A stretch of 46,610 nt of DNA from a virus. The stretch covers positions 1 through 46,610 of IMG/VR virus record IMGVR_UViG_3300022868_001144, one strand, 5' to 3'. Below, piece by piece: positions 23,086 to 30,506 of this stretch. Made by a program: the position numbers and the translations under genes. Position 1 is the first letter of the stretch, and the number at the start of each line of letters is the position of its first letter. The notes under the pieces were generated by a model. It was not told the origin of the DNA. It saw only the letters and a program-made list of their open reading frames with translations, and ran no database searches.

Positions 23086-23811
23086 GTGGATTTGAAAGGG
23101 GTTATACTAGCTGGCGGCACGGGTTCTCGGCTGGAGTCGCTTACGAAAGTCACTAATAAGCATCTTCTTCCGGTGGGTCGTAAGCCGATGATTTATTATG
23201 CTGTTGAGAAGTTCGTCTCGGCTGGGATCGATGAAATATTGATTGTTACCGGTGTTGAGCACATGGGCGACGTAGTGAATTTGCTAGGTTCTGGCAAAGA
23301 TTTCGGGTGTCGATTCACCTATAAAGTGCAGGATGAGGCTGGCGGGATTGCCCAAGCGTTGGGGTTAGCCAAGGATTTCTCCAACTGCAATCCGATAGTG
23401 GTGATTCTTGGCGATAATATATTCAAGGCAGGACTAAGGGAGTATGTGGACAAGTTCAAGTCGCAGAAGAGCGGTGCCAGACTGTTGCTTATTCAGCATG
23501 ATAATCCGCAACGGTTTGGTGTCGCAGAAGTTTGTGACGGCAGGGTTGTCGGTATCGAGGAGAAGCCACAAAAGCCTAAGTCTAATTATGTTGTGACCGG
23601 TATATATTTTTATGATACAAATGTTTTTGACATTATCGCTACACTTAAGCCGTCAGGCAGAGGTGAGTTGGAAATTACTGATGTCAATAATGCTTATATA
23701 ATGAAGAACCAGTTGTGTTATGATATTCTCGACGGCTGGTGGACCGATGCTGGCACATTCGAATCTCTATACAAAGCTAATGCGATGGTATTAAATAACC
23801 CCCCACAATGA
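23086..23811 (+). CDS. rmlA: Glucose-1-phosphate thymidylyltransferase
   Basis: A 241-residue protein from GTG 23086 with GGGAAAGGG upstream. GVILAGGTGSRLESLTKVTN (4-23) is the nucleotidyltransferase signature with the triphosphate-binding Arg, followed by KHLLPVGRKPMIYYAV. VVILGDNIFK holds the metal-binding Asp. Length fits the short, non-allosteric form rather than the ~290-residue enzyme. It makes dTDP-glucose from glucose-1-phosphate and dTTP. The four rml genes use GAG, CTG and CGG more than their neighbours and are visibly richer in G+C, so they look transferred from a bacterium. Confidence 0.93.
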   Translation: MDLKGVILAGGTGSRLESLTKVTNKHLLPVGRKPMIYYAVEKFVSAGIDEILIVTGVEHMGDVVNLLGSGKDFGCRFTYKVQDEAGGIAQALGLAKDFSNCNPIVVILGDNIFKAGLREYVDKFKSQKSGARLLLIQHDNPQRFGVAEVCDGRVVGIEEKPQKPKSNYVVTGIYFYDTNVFDIIATLKPSGRGELEITDVNNAYIMKNQLCYDILDGWWTDAGTFESLYKANAMVLNNPPQ

Positions 23812-23819
23812 GGATGAAA

Positions 23820-24347
23820 ATGGGAAAGATATTGCCTCTAAAGAGTGTTTTAATAGATGATGGATTAGTTGTTCGTAGTTCGTGTGAGCTTCTTATAGAA
23901 GGGGTGGGTGTGCGTCGTTGTAAGGTTATCCCTGATGAGCGGGGCAGGCTTGGCGAGATACTTCGTGGGGACGATGATTTTTTTAAGAAGTTCGGCCAAG
24001 TTTATTTTACCACTACATATCCGGGTGTTGTCAAGGCGTGGCATTATCACAAGAAACAAACAGACAATTTTTATGTTGTCAAGGGCACAATAAAGGTTGC
24101 ACTTTATGACGATAGGGAAAACTCATTGACGCAAGGCGTGGTAAATGAGTTTTATCTTGGCGAACATTGTCCGGGATTGGTTCATATACCGCCCGGTGTC
24201 CAGCACGGCTGGGTGTGCGTCAGTCAAGTCGAGGCGTACATTGTAAATGTGGTTTCGGAAATGTATAATTATGTTGAGCCGGACGAGTTTCGCAGCGATC
24301 CGCATGATAATCATATTCCGTATAAATGGATACGTAATGATGGGTGA
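23820..24347 (+). CDS. rmlC: dTDP-4-dehydrorhamnose 3,5-epimerase
   Basis: A 175-residue protein. ATG 23820 is preferred because GAGG lies six bases upstream; an earlier ATG at 23808 overlaps the rmlA stop without a site. The cupin core shows PDERGRLGEILRGDD, VYFTTTYPGVVKAWHYHKKQ (catalytic His) and HCPGLVHIPPGVQHGWVCVS. It epimerises dTDP-4-keto-6-deoxyglucose at C3 and C5. Gene order A-C-D-B keeps all enzymes of the pathway together. Confidence 0.9.
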   Translation: MGKILPLKSVLIDDGLVVRSSCELLIEGVGVRRCKVIPDERGRLGEILRGDDDFFKKFGQVYFTTTYPGVVKAWHYHKKQTDNFYVVKGTIKVALYDDRENSLTQGVVNEFYLGEHCPGLVHIPPGVQHGWVCVSQVEAYIVNVVSEMYNYVEPDEFRSDPHDNHIPYKWIRNDG

Positions 24348-24360
24348 GGGAGGTAGGTAG

Positions 24361-25197
24361 ATGGAACGGGTAGCGATATTAGGTGGTGGGGGGATGCTTG
24401 GCACGGATTTGGTTGGTGTTTGTGGTCGGCGTGGGCTTGAATTTGTTGTTTATGATTTACCGGAGTTTGATATTACCAAGCCTGAACATGTTCATCAAGT
24501 TGTTAAGGATTCTGATGTTGTTGTGAATTGTGCGGCATATACTAATGTTGATCAGGCTGAACTTGAGTTTGATCTTGCTTATCAGGTTAATGCCGAGGCG
24601 GTTGGGGTATTGGGAGAAACCGCTAAAGAAGCTGGCAAATGGGTGTTACATATCAGCACTGATTTTGTGTTTGACGGCAAAAGCGACAAGCCCTATCGTG
24701 AGACAGACAAAGCTAATCCGATAAACACATACGGTAAAAGCAAACTGGCGGGTGAGAAGCTTTTGGCTAAAAGCGGGTGCCGACATTGTATAGTCCGGGT
24801 TGAGTGGACATACGGGTTGGCTGGTCGGAATTTTGTGACTAAGCTTTTAGGTTATGGTGAGACGAACAAGGATATTCGAGTTGTCGATGACCAGTCAGGG
24901 TCGCCGACGGCAACGGTTGAGGTTGCTGATGCTGTTTGTGAACTTTTGCGGATTAGACCTGAAGGAGTATATCATTTTGCCTCGGCTGGATATACCAGTC
25001 GATTTGAAGTGGCGAAATTTATATTTGAGAAAGTTGGTATGGCGGTGAATTTATCAAAGTGCAAAAGTAGTGATTATGAAAGTCTGGCGGCACGGCCATT
25101 GAATAGTCGATTTGATTGTGGTAAAATTCAGGGGCTGCTTAATAAACCGATCGAGCGTTGGGAGTTGCCGTTGGGACGTTTTTTGGAGTTGTTATGA
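24361..25197 (+). CDS. rmlD: dTDP-4-dehydrorhamnose reductase
   Basis: A 278-residue short-chain dehydrogenase with GGGAGG upstream. VAILGGGGMLGTDLVGVC (4-21) binds NADPH, VVVNCAAYTNVDQAE (about 53-67) matches the RmlD family exactly in spacing, and ISTDFVFDG with Y-G-K-S-K-L-A-G-E gives the catalytic Thr/Tyr/Lys. SGCRHCIVRVEWTYG fits the substrate lobe. It carries out the last step to dTDP-L-rhamnose. Confidence 0.93.
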   Translation: MERVAILGGGGMLGTDLVGVCGRRGLEFVVYDLPEFDITKPEHVHQVVKDSDVVVNCAAYTNVDQAELEFDLAYQVNAEAVGVLGETAKEAGKWVLHISTDFVFDGKSDKPYRETDKANPINTYGKSKLAGEKLLAKSGCRHCIVRVEWTYGLAGRNFVTKLLGYGETNKDIRVVDDQSGSPTATVEVADAVCELLRIRPEGVYHFASAGYTSRFEVAKFIFEKVGMAVNLSKCKSSDYESLAARPLNSRFDCGKIQGLLNKPIERWELPLGRFLELL

Positions 25198-26171
25198 AAA
25201 GTATATTAGTGACAGGTGGTGCAGGTTTTATTGGTAGTAATTTTGTTCGGATGGTGCTGGCCGAGCATAGCGATTGTTTTGTGGTGAATCTGGACAAGCT
25301 GACATATGCCGGTAATCTTAATAATCTGGCTGGTTTTCTTGAGCATCCCAGCCATAAATTTATTAAAGGTGATATATGCGATTATGATTTGGTGTCACAA
25401 ATTATAGAAAGTCACGATATAGGTGCTATTGTCAATTTTGCTGCTGAGAGCCATGTTGATCGCTCGATCACGGGTCCTAAGATTTTTATTGAGACGAATG
25501 TTACCGGCACATTGATGCTGCTCGAGGCGGCACGTGAAAAAGGTATAGAGCGGTTCGTCCAAATATCGACCGATGAGGTTTATGGTGAGCTTGGCCCGAC
25601 AGGTAGATTCAGCGAGCAGACGGCATTGAGTCCGAATTCGCCGTACTCGGCAAGTAAAACGGCAGCGGATCATCTTGTGGGTGCTTACGGACACACCTGG
25701 GGACTTAATTATAATATTACACGTTGCTCGAATAATTATGGGCCATATCAGTTTCCGGAAAAGATGATACCGCTGATGATAAATAACGCGTTGCACGATA
25801 AAGAATTGCCAGTTTATGGTGACGGGCTGCATGTTCGAGACTGGATATATGTGTATGATCATTGCACAGCGGTGTGGAAAGTTTTAACCGAAGCGACTCC
25901 CGGTGAGATATATAATATCGGTGGTTGTAACGAGAAGGCCAATCTTGAGGTTGTTGAGTTGATACTGGATCGGCTCGATAAGCCGAAATCGCTTATCAGA
26001 CATGTAACCGACAGGCCCGGGCACGATAGAAGGTATGCTATGAACGCCGGTAAGATAATGGAAGAGTTGGGCTGGCGGCCTTTAGTTAGTTTCGAAGAAG
26101 GGATCAACAAGACGATAGCGTGGTATCTGGGAAATCGAGATTGGTTGGCGGATGTCGTCCGTGGAGGGTGA
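25194..26171 (+). CDS. rmlB: dTDP-glucose 4,6-dehydratase
   Basis: A 325-residue protein from ATG 25194, overlapping the rmlD stop (ATGA); an upstream in-frame start lacks a site. ILVTGGAGFIGSNFVRMVL (4-22) binds NAD, NFAAESHVDRSI is the family motif, and ISTDEVYGELG plus YSASKTAADHLV carry the catalytic Thr-Asp-Glu and Tyr-x3-Lys. RCSNNYGPYQFPEKMIPL is also diagnostic. The C-terminus ends VVRGG, and the stop codon is the first triplet of direct repeat R1, so the cassette's edge may coincide with it. Confidence 0.94.
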   Translation: MKSILVTGGAGFIGSNFVRMVLAEHSDCFVVNLDKLTYAGNLNNLAGFLEHPSHKFIKGDICDYDLVSQIIESHDIGAIVNFAAESHVDRSITGPKIFIETNVTGTLMLLEAAREKGIERFVQISTDEVYGELGPTGRFSEQTALSPNSPYSASKTAADHLVGAYGHTWGLNYNITRCSNNYGPYQFPEKMIPLMINNALHDKELPVYGDGLHVRDWIYVYDHCTAVWKVLTEATPGEIYNIGGCNEKANLEVVELILDRLDKPKSLIRHVTDRPGHDRRYAMNAGKIMEELGWRPLVSFEEGINKTIAWYLGNRDWLADVVRGG

Positions 26172-26226
26172 AGAAGTTGCAGGGTAATGAAAACGAGTTT
26201 AATTTTGACACGTTATATAAGTGGAG
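26169..26226. repeat. Direct repeat R1, right copy
   Basis: 54 of 58 bases match the left copy. It starts at the rmlB stop codon. R2 follows here only after about 60 extra bases (26227-26286), whereas R1 and R2 are contiguous on the left. Confidence 0.9.
26189..26225 (+). promoter_or_regulatory. Promoter-like repeat, copy E
   Basis: GAAAACGAGTTTAA, six bases, then ACACGTTATATAAGTGG, the copy nearest the consensus. It precedes the small-gene block at 26364. Confidence 0.65.
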
Positions 26227-26363
26227 TTTGATTTGTGCTGATTATTTTTGCTTCGGGGTGTAGTGATAGGCAAGGATGGTTGGCTTACTTGTTCGAGGCT
26301 TTGTCGGTTTAGTGGTTGTTCGGTGGAGTCTTGAGCAGGTTTTAAATGAAAGGATTATAAGTT

Positions 26364-26663
26364 ATGGATAATGAAATAATAGGAGCTTTGGATAGGTACG
26401 TTAAGGAACGGATTCCGACAGGTGGATTTTTAATGGCCGTGTTGGAAAATGATCTGTTTAAGGCGTTCAATAAAGCGGACACGGACAACACACGTAACAT
26501 GTTGATTATCGTTAAGTACATCTACAATAATGTACCTAGTGGGTGTTATGGTTCGCCTGAAGAAGTGAAGAAGTGGTTGGACGGAAAACCGCCAGTTGTA
26601 AAGCTCGGTCCGGGTGGTGATTTCACAAAAGATTTATTAACTAAAGAGGATTTGACATTATGA
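26364..26663 (+). CDS. Conserved-type small phage protein
   Basis: A 99-residue protein with GAAAGGATT upstream of ATG 26364. RYVKERIPTGGFLMAVLENDLFKAF (about 11-35) and IIVKYIYNNVPSGCYGSPEEV (about 48-68) resemble a family of ~90-residue proteins found in many phages and mobile regions, which has no known function. It overlaps the next gene by four bases. Confidence 0.65.
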   Translation: MDNEIIGALDRYVKERIPTGGFLMAVLENDLFKAFNKADTDNTRNMLIIVKYIYNNVPSGCYGSPEEVKKWLDGKPPVVKLGPGGDFTKDLLTKEDLTL

Positions 26664-26872
26664 GTAAGAAAAAATTCTACTTGGCAACAAAAATACACTG
26701 CAAACCTAAAGTAAATTTACCTATGTTTCCAGAAGTGGGTTTACCTGATGGGTGCGAGGGTATTATGTTTGTGTTTAAAACTAAAAAAGCTGGACGCGAA
26801 TTTTCAGGTAAAAACACAAAATTCGATGAAATAAATATCGTCAAGGGAAATTTAAAGGAAAAAGTAAAATAA
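26660..26872 (+). CDS. Hypothetical protein, 70 residues
   Basis: Starts at an ATGA overlap and is basic, with a central CEGIMFVFKTKKAGREF segment suggesting one beta-hairpin and a helix. It is not recognised. It ends exactly where the structured non-coding region begins. Confidence 0.6.
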   Translation: MSKKKFYLATKIHCKPKVNLPMFPEVGLPDGCEGIMFVFKTKKAGREFSGKNTKFDEINIVKGNLKEKVK

Positions 26873-27235
26873 CAGCGGTATAAGGCCGTAGAAGTACCCT
26901 TGGACTGAAACGTGAATTAACTACTCACAGTAAGTCATGGAGTGTAGAACTCCCGATTCAAGTATCACACAACCAAGTAACGGTAGTTCGTAAAAAGTTG
27001 TGCGGGAAAGATGGTAAAAACTAAAGGGTGTAAAGCGTCGTCCGTGGAGGGCGAAGTAGCTGACGTTGGACACATAATTCAACCTGTTGTTTAATATTAA
27101 AAAAGAAGACCTGTCACGTGGTTAACGGAAACCGCATAGTCAGATACGATTACCGTTAAGCGAAAAATCCGTCCTGTAGTGGATTACTACTCTACAGCGA
27201 AGTAACTTAATGATCTGGCTGTGGCGGGCATTTTA
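26873..27235 (+). ncRNA. ~360-nt structured non-coding RNA, family unknown
   Basis: There is no credible ORF, but pairings extend across the region. Domain 1: CCGT (26886-26889)/ACGG (26980-26983) and CTTGG (26899-26903)/CCAAG (26973-26977), enclosing the hairpin GGAGT/ACTCC (26939-26953). Domain 2: GTGT/ACAC (27028-27031/27070-27073) and CGTC/GACG (27036-27039/27062-27065). Domain 3: TTAACGG/CCGTTAA (27122-27128/27153-27159), whose loop pairs with 27213-27227 (14 pairs, one bulge), so it is a pseudoknot. The hairpin CTGTAG/CTACAG (27174-27197) lies between. It is not a tmRNA or rRNA that I recognise. Confidence 0.65.
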
Positions 27236-27248
27236 AAAAGGTGAAATT

Positions 27249-27533
27249 ATGATTAGATCGAAAGAAACTGGTAGAAGATGGAGGATAATTGGGGTGACAG
27301 AACAAGGTGTGTCTGTGATGTGTGTGCCGTTTGATACTCCACATGGTCATACAAGTTTTCTGATTTCGGGGTTAGAAGCGGATGGTGGTGAAAAGGAAAT
27401 AACGGACACCATCAAGGCAACGAATGAAGAAAGATACAGAGATTTGGTTAATAAAAAATCAGAACTCACAGCGTCATTAAGCACCGTAACCAGAATGATC
27501 GGCGAACTAGCTGTAATATTGAAAGTTGAATAA
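27249..27533 (+). CDS. Hypothetical protein downstream of the structured RNA
   Basis: A 94-residue protein with AAAAAGGTG upstream of ATG 27249. RRWRIIGVTEQGVSVMCVPF forms predicted beta strands, and the C-terminal 45 residues (YRDLVNKKSELTASLSTVTR) are a coiled coil. No family is recognised. It abuts the next gene. Confidence 0.6.
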   Translation: MIRSKETGRRWRIIGVTEQGVSVMCVPFDTPHGHTSFLISGLEADGGEKEITDTIKATNEERYRDLVNKKSELTASLSTVTRMIGELAVILKVE

Positions 27534-27534
27534 A

Positions 27535-27915
27535 ATGGGAAAGATTGAATTATTATCAGATAAATATGTAAGAGCAGAAGCGAAAAAAGGTATTTATGAA
27601 GCGGCCCTATGTAGTATTAGGGTATGGGAGTTGAAACGAAAACTCACACCAAAACAATGTTTAGAATATGATAGTATGGGATGTGCACTATGTATATATA
27701 ACGAGGATGGTTGTTCAGAATGTCTTGCTTGGGAGGAAGACTGTATTGGTGATGATGATGATGGTTGTTGTAAAGAATACCACATGGCTCACTGTTTGAT
27801 GAGTCAAGAAATGCGGGGTGTGGGTTTACCTAAGTGGAGTGATGAAACGTTGATGGCCATTGATGCCTTGATTAACAGAATAAAAAAGTTTGCTGAAAAG
27901 CATAAAGGAAAGTAA
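27535..27915 (+). CDS. Cys-rich hypothetical protein
   Basis: A 126-residue protein; ATG 27535 directly follows the previous stop, and the TTG at 27526 is unlikely. Ten or so Cys residues lie in the middle (CALCIYNEDGCSECLAWEED, then DGCCKEYHMAHC), suggesting one or two metal sites. Asp-rich and helical segments surround them. The function is unknown. It is the last gene before the terminator that separates the early and virion regions. Confidence 0.6.
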   Translation: MGKIELLSDKYVRAEAKKGIYEAALCSIRVWELKRKLTPKQCLEYDSMGCALCIYNEDGCSECLAWEEDCIGDDDDGCCKEYHMAHCLMSQEMRGVGLPKWSDETLMAIDALINRIKKFAEKHKGK

Positions 27916-27995
27916 AGATGTTAGGTAACTTACCTCTGGCCTGCCGTGGGTAGTATTATTAGAAAGGGTAATAAAATAACTTTATTTCCTCCTAG

Positions 27996-28033
27996 TTAGG
28001 TCGTTTAAAACTCACAAACTTTTTACGATCTAA
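27996..28033 (+). other. Stem-loop between early and virion regions
   Basis: TTAGGTCGT (27996-28004) pairs with ACGATCTAA (28025-28033) with one wobble. The 359-base gap 27916-28274 also holds the terminator at 28044 and a CCCCTT/AAGGGG hairpin (28132-28155). I see no clear promoter for the virion genes in it. Confidence 0.4.
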
Positions 28034-28043
28034 CCTCCTCCAG

Positions 28044-28078
28044 AACCACAGGACTAATCCACCTGTGGTTTTGTTTTA
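28044..28078 (+). terminator. Rho-independent terminator
   Basis: AACCACAGG (28044-28052) pairs perfectly with CCTGTGGTT (28062-28070), followed by TTGTTTTA. It separates early from virion genes. Confidence 0.9.
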
Positions 28079-28274
28079 TGTATTTTGTTTGTTTTCAATT
28101 TGTCGATTTCATTAAAAGTGAAGACTGTATGCCCCTTACGGTATCATGAAAGGGGGTAAGAGACAAAACAAACTAAAAATGACGATTTGTTCAGTAAAGG
28201 AGAATAACGTAAAGAAACATTATAAAGTTGAAGAATTGGAAGAGCAAATTGCACCGTAGATAAAGGCGTTAACA

Positions 28275-28673
28275 GTGGTGAAAAAAACTAAAAAGGTCGT
28301 TAAGGCCGTCAAAGCTAAGAAAAAGACCAAAACTAAAAAGAGTCCGGCAAAGAAAAAGACGTTACCACTAGCACAACCGGAGGGACCGAAACTACCAAGT
28401 ATACCGGGCATGCCGAACTTAACTGAAATTTTACTTGTTTTTCCTGACGCATTAAAGCTAACTAAACTAACGTCAAAAGAAATAATTAAAATCTTACAAA
28501 GTAAAAAGACATCGATTGGTCAAAAATTAGAAGTGATAAATAAAGTAATAAAAGTGCAAGAATACCATTTAAAATTAGCAACTACGATGTTTCGTTTGGA
28601 CGAGGCTGGTATAACAGATGGGGAAACAATAAGGCGAATTAGTTTACCACTACAGGGACCGGGACTTAAATGA
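28275..28673 (+). CDS. Probable terminase small subunit
   Basis: A 132-residue protein from GTG 28275, overlapping terL by four bases. A Lys-rich tail (1-30) precedes a Pro-rich linker and a helical region (LTSKEIIKILQSKKTSIGQK, then VIKVQEYHLKLATTMFR). Size, basic tail and location just before the large terminase fit TerS, which recognises the packaging site. No sequence signature confirms it. Confidence 0.5.
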   Translation: MVKKTKKVVKAVKAKKKTKTKKSPAKKKTLPLAQPEGPKLPSIPGMPNLTEILLVFPDALKLTKLTSKEIIKILQSKKTSIGQKLEVINKVIKVQEYHLKLATTMFRLDEAGITDGETIRRISLPLQGPGLK

Positions 28674-30079
28674 GTCAAATATTGATAAATGAAGCTGGCA
28701 TCGTTATACCAAATCCGGGTGGACAAGCGGGTTTTGCTAATGATTGGACACATACAATCGTTGGTCTTGAGGGTGGTTGGATGTCGGGCAAGACGTTTAT
28801 TGGTAGTAGAAAACTCGTTACACTTCACATACACAATGCGTTTGACTTAGAGACAGGACAACCCACTTACATCCCATCTGCGGCAGTATCACCAACATAC
28901 TCAAATGCGATGGATTTCCAAGTACCGGCGTTAACTGATGCGTTCAAGGAAGCCGGGTTAAGTTATAAGTGGAAGTCAACCGGTTCAGTCTCACAGGGTA
29001 AATTTTCCGGTCCTGCTCTTATCCTACCTGATCTTGGTACAAATAAAAATCCAAGTGTGATCCTAATCCGTACGGCTGAAAGACCTGAAACGATAACAGG
29101 TTGGCAGGTTGGTGCTGGATGGGGTGATGAACCTGCACGTTGGAAAGAAGACATGTTTGACCCTAAGAATGATGCTTATACTCAATTTATTGGTAGAGTA
29201 CGACATCCGGATGCCAATTTCGTACAAAAGATGTTTACTTACACTAATGAGGGTGATGCAACTAAAATTTATAAGGAAATGCATTCGGATAATGCGTCAT
29301 TGTACAGAGCACCTACTAATGAAAATCCACGTGCGGCAGTGTTCTATGATGAAATGAAAAAGAATCTAACTGCAGATTTAGCTGAACAGTACCTTGAGGG
29401 TGGTGCAGCTTCGTTACGTGGTGGTAGGGTTTATCCGTCATTTGCTAAGAAACATCACGTGTCCAACAGACTGAAACTAAATAAGAATTTACCATTGCAC
29501 CTGTCTATTGATTTCAACATAGCACCGGGCATGCATTTTGAAATAGGGCAATTACATAACGAGTATGAGGATAATTGGCTCTTCACTACTGTACACGAGA
29601 TTTTCACACCAAGATTGAGTGTAAAAGATGCAGTGATAATGTTTGGTAGGTTGATAGAAGAACTGGGTGGATGGCAATGGCCGATGCTTTATGTGTTTGG
29701 TGACGCGTCCGGTAATGCACAATGGTCCGGCACTGGTGAAAGTAACATTGCGATCCTTGAAGATGGGCTGCTTAAGTTAGGCATACCGTACGAGTTACGG
29801 ATACCAAGAAGTAATCCGATGGTAGTGGATAGAATAAATGCAGTAGAGTTGACACTCAAGGATTGTGATTCAAAGGTACACTGGAAATGTCATGGTAGAT
29901 GCCAACGTTTAATTGAAGATAGAATGTACCTGAAGAGGGACTCATTTGGTGGAATCGATAAGAGCCAGAAAAAATTGAGCCATGCGTCAGATGCTGATGA
30001 TTATAGAATAGAGTTTTTAAGACCAGTACGCGTAACACGTAGGGAGGACTTGGTGGGACAATTCTCGGTGGTGGCTTAA
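28670..30079 (+). CDS. terL: Terminase large subunit
   Basis: A 469-residue protein. GLEGGWMSGKTFIG (about 29-42) is the Walker A region, and GAGWGDEPARWKED (about 149-162) holds the Walker B acidic pair. The nuclease half begins LSIDFNIAPGMHFE (about 277-290), with VFGDASGNAQWS (about 341-352) carrying the other catalytic Asp. It cuts concatemers and pumps DNA into the prohead through the portal encoded downstream. The first repeated hairpin follows its stop. Confidence 0.9.
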   Translation: MSQILINEAGIVIPNPGGQAGFANDWTHTIVGLEGGWMSGKTFIGSRKLVTLHIHNAFDLETGQPTYIPSAAVSPTYSNAMDFQVPALTDAFKEAGLSYKWKSTGSVSQGKFSGPALILPDLGTNKNPSVILIRTAERPETITGWQVGAGWGDEPARWKEDMFDPKNDAYTQFIGRVRHPDANFVQKMFTYTNEGDATKIYKEMHSDNASLYRAPTNENPRAAVFYDEMKKNLTADLAEQYLEGGAASLRGGRVYPSFAKKHHVSNRLKLNKNLPLHLSIDFNIAPGMHFEIGQLHNEYEDNWLFTTVHEIFTPRLSVKDAVIMFGRLIEELGGWQWPMLYVFGDASGNAQWSGTGESNIAILEDGLLKLGIPYELRIPRSNPMVVDRINAVELTLKDCDSKVHWKCHGRCQRLIEDRMYLKRDSFGGIDKSQKKLSHASDADDYRIEFLRPVRVTRREDLVGQFSVVA

Positions 30080-30108
30080 GGTAGTAACCCCCATGAGAAT
30101 ATTCAGAA

Positions 30109-30160
30109 AACCCTTGGATGCAAGGGGAGCTAAAGGAGATAGTCTCCTTGGCAAGCGAAA
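30109..30160 (+). repeat. Repeated hairpin element, copy 1
   Basis: Shares with copies at 35655-35700 and 42207-42250 the pattern CAAGGRRAGCYAARGGA, a short variable part, then YTCCTTGGCAAG. The arms CAAGGGGA (30121-30128) and TCTCCTTG (30143-30150) pair. It lies between terL and the portal segment. Confidence 0.75.
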
Positions 30161-30171
30161 GGTGTGGTACA

Positions 30172-30384
30172 ATGCAAGCTAGTGAAATGGTGGAAGTTAG
30201 CGGACAATTATCGAGGTTAGGAATTATGCAAGTTAGTCAAAATGAACAATTAGCAAGTGATGAACTGGGAAAATCAAGAAGAAGAGCTAGACAGTTAAGA
30301 CTGAGTACGCGTCATATAATTAAAAGAAATGATCCTTGTGGTTGTGGTTCGGGACGTAAATCCAAGAAATGTTGCTTGAGGTAA
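30172..30384 (+). CDS. Small SEC-C zinc-motif protein
   Basis: A 70-residue protein. ATG 30172 is chosen because the upstream in-frame ATG 30118 lies in the repeated hairpin. The C-terminus RNDPCGCGSGRKSKKCC is a textbook SEC-C zinc-binding motif. The rest is helical. Free SEC-C proteins are common beside head genes of phages, but their role is not established. Confidence 0.65.
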   Translation: MQASEMVEVSGQLSRLGIMQVSQNEQLASDELGKSRRRARQLRLSTRHIIKRNDPCGCGSGRKSKKCCLR

Positions 30385-30388
30385 AATA

Positions 30389-30493
30389 ATGGAACAGTCA
30401 ACTGGTAAAATACTTACGGTAGTCTTTGTTGGACTAGTGTTTTGGGCTTGTCTTGAAGTGATAATAAAAACAATTAGCTGGTTGTATAATTAA
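30389..30493 (+). CDS. 34-residue single-span membrane protein
   Basis: ATG 30389 to TAA 30491-30493 with TTGAGGT just upstream. The sequence ILTVVFVGLVFWACLEVIII-like segment (residues 8-26) would span a membrane once, flanked by polar ends. The function is unknown; a membrane or lysis role or an ejection role is possible. Confidence 0.5.
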   Translation: MEQSTGKILTVVFVGLVFWACLEVIIKTISWLYN

Positions 30494-30506
30494 AGGAAAA
30501 AGAGTA

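Noticed and set aside
27037-27060. 15-base identity between the structured RNA (GTCGTCCGTGGAGGG) and the end of rmlB near 26155
   Set aside because: About one such match is expected by chance in a window of this size, and flanks diverge, so it is not evidence of shared origin.
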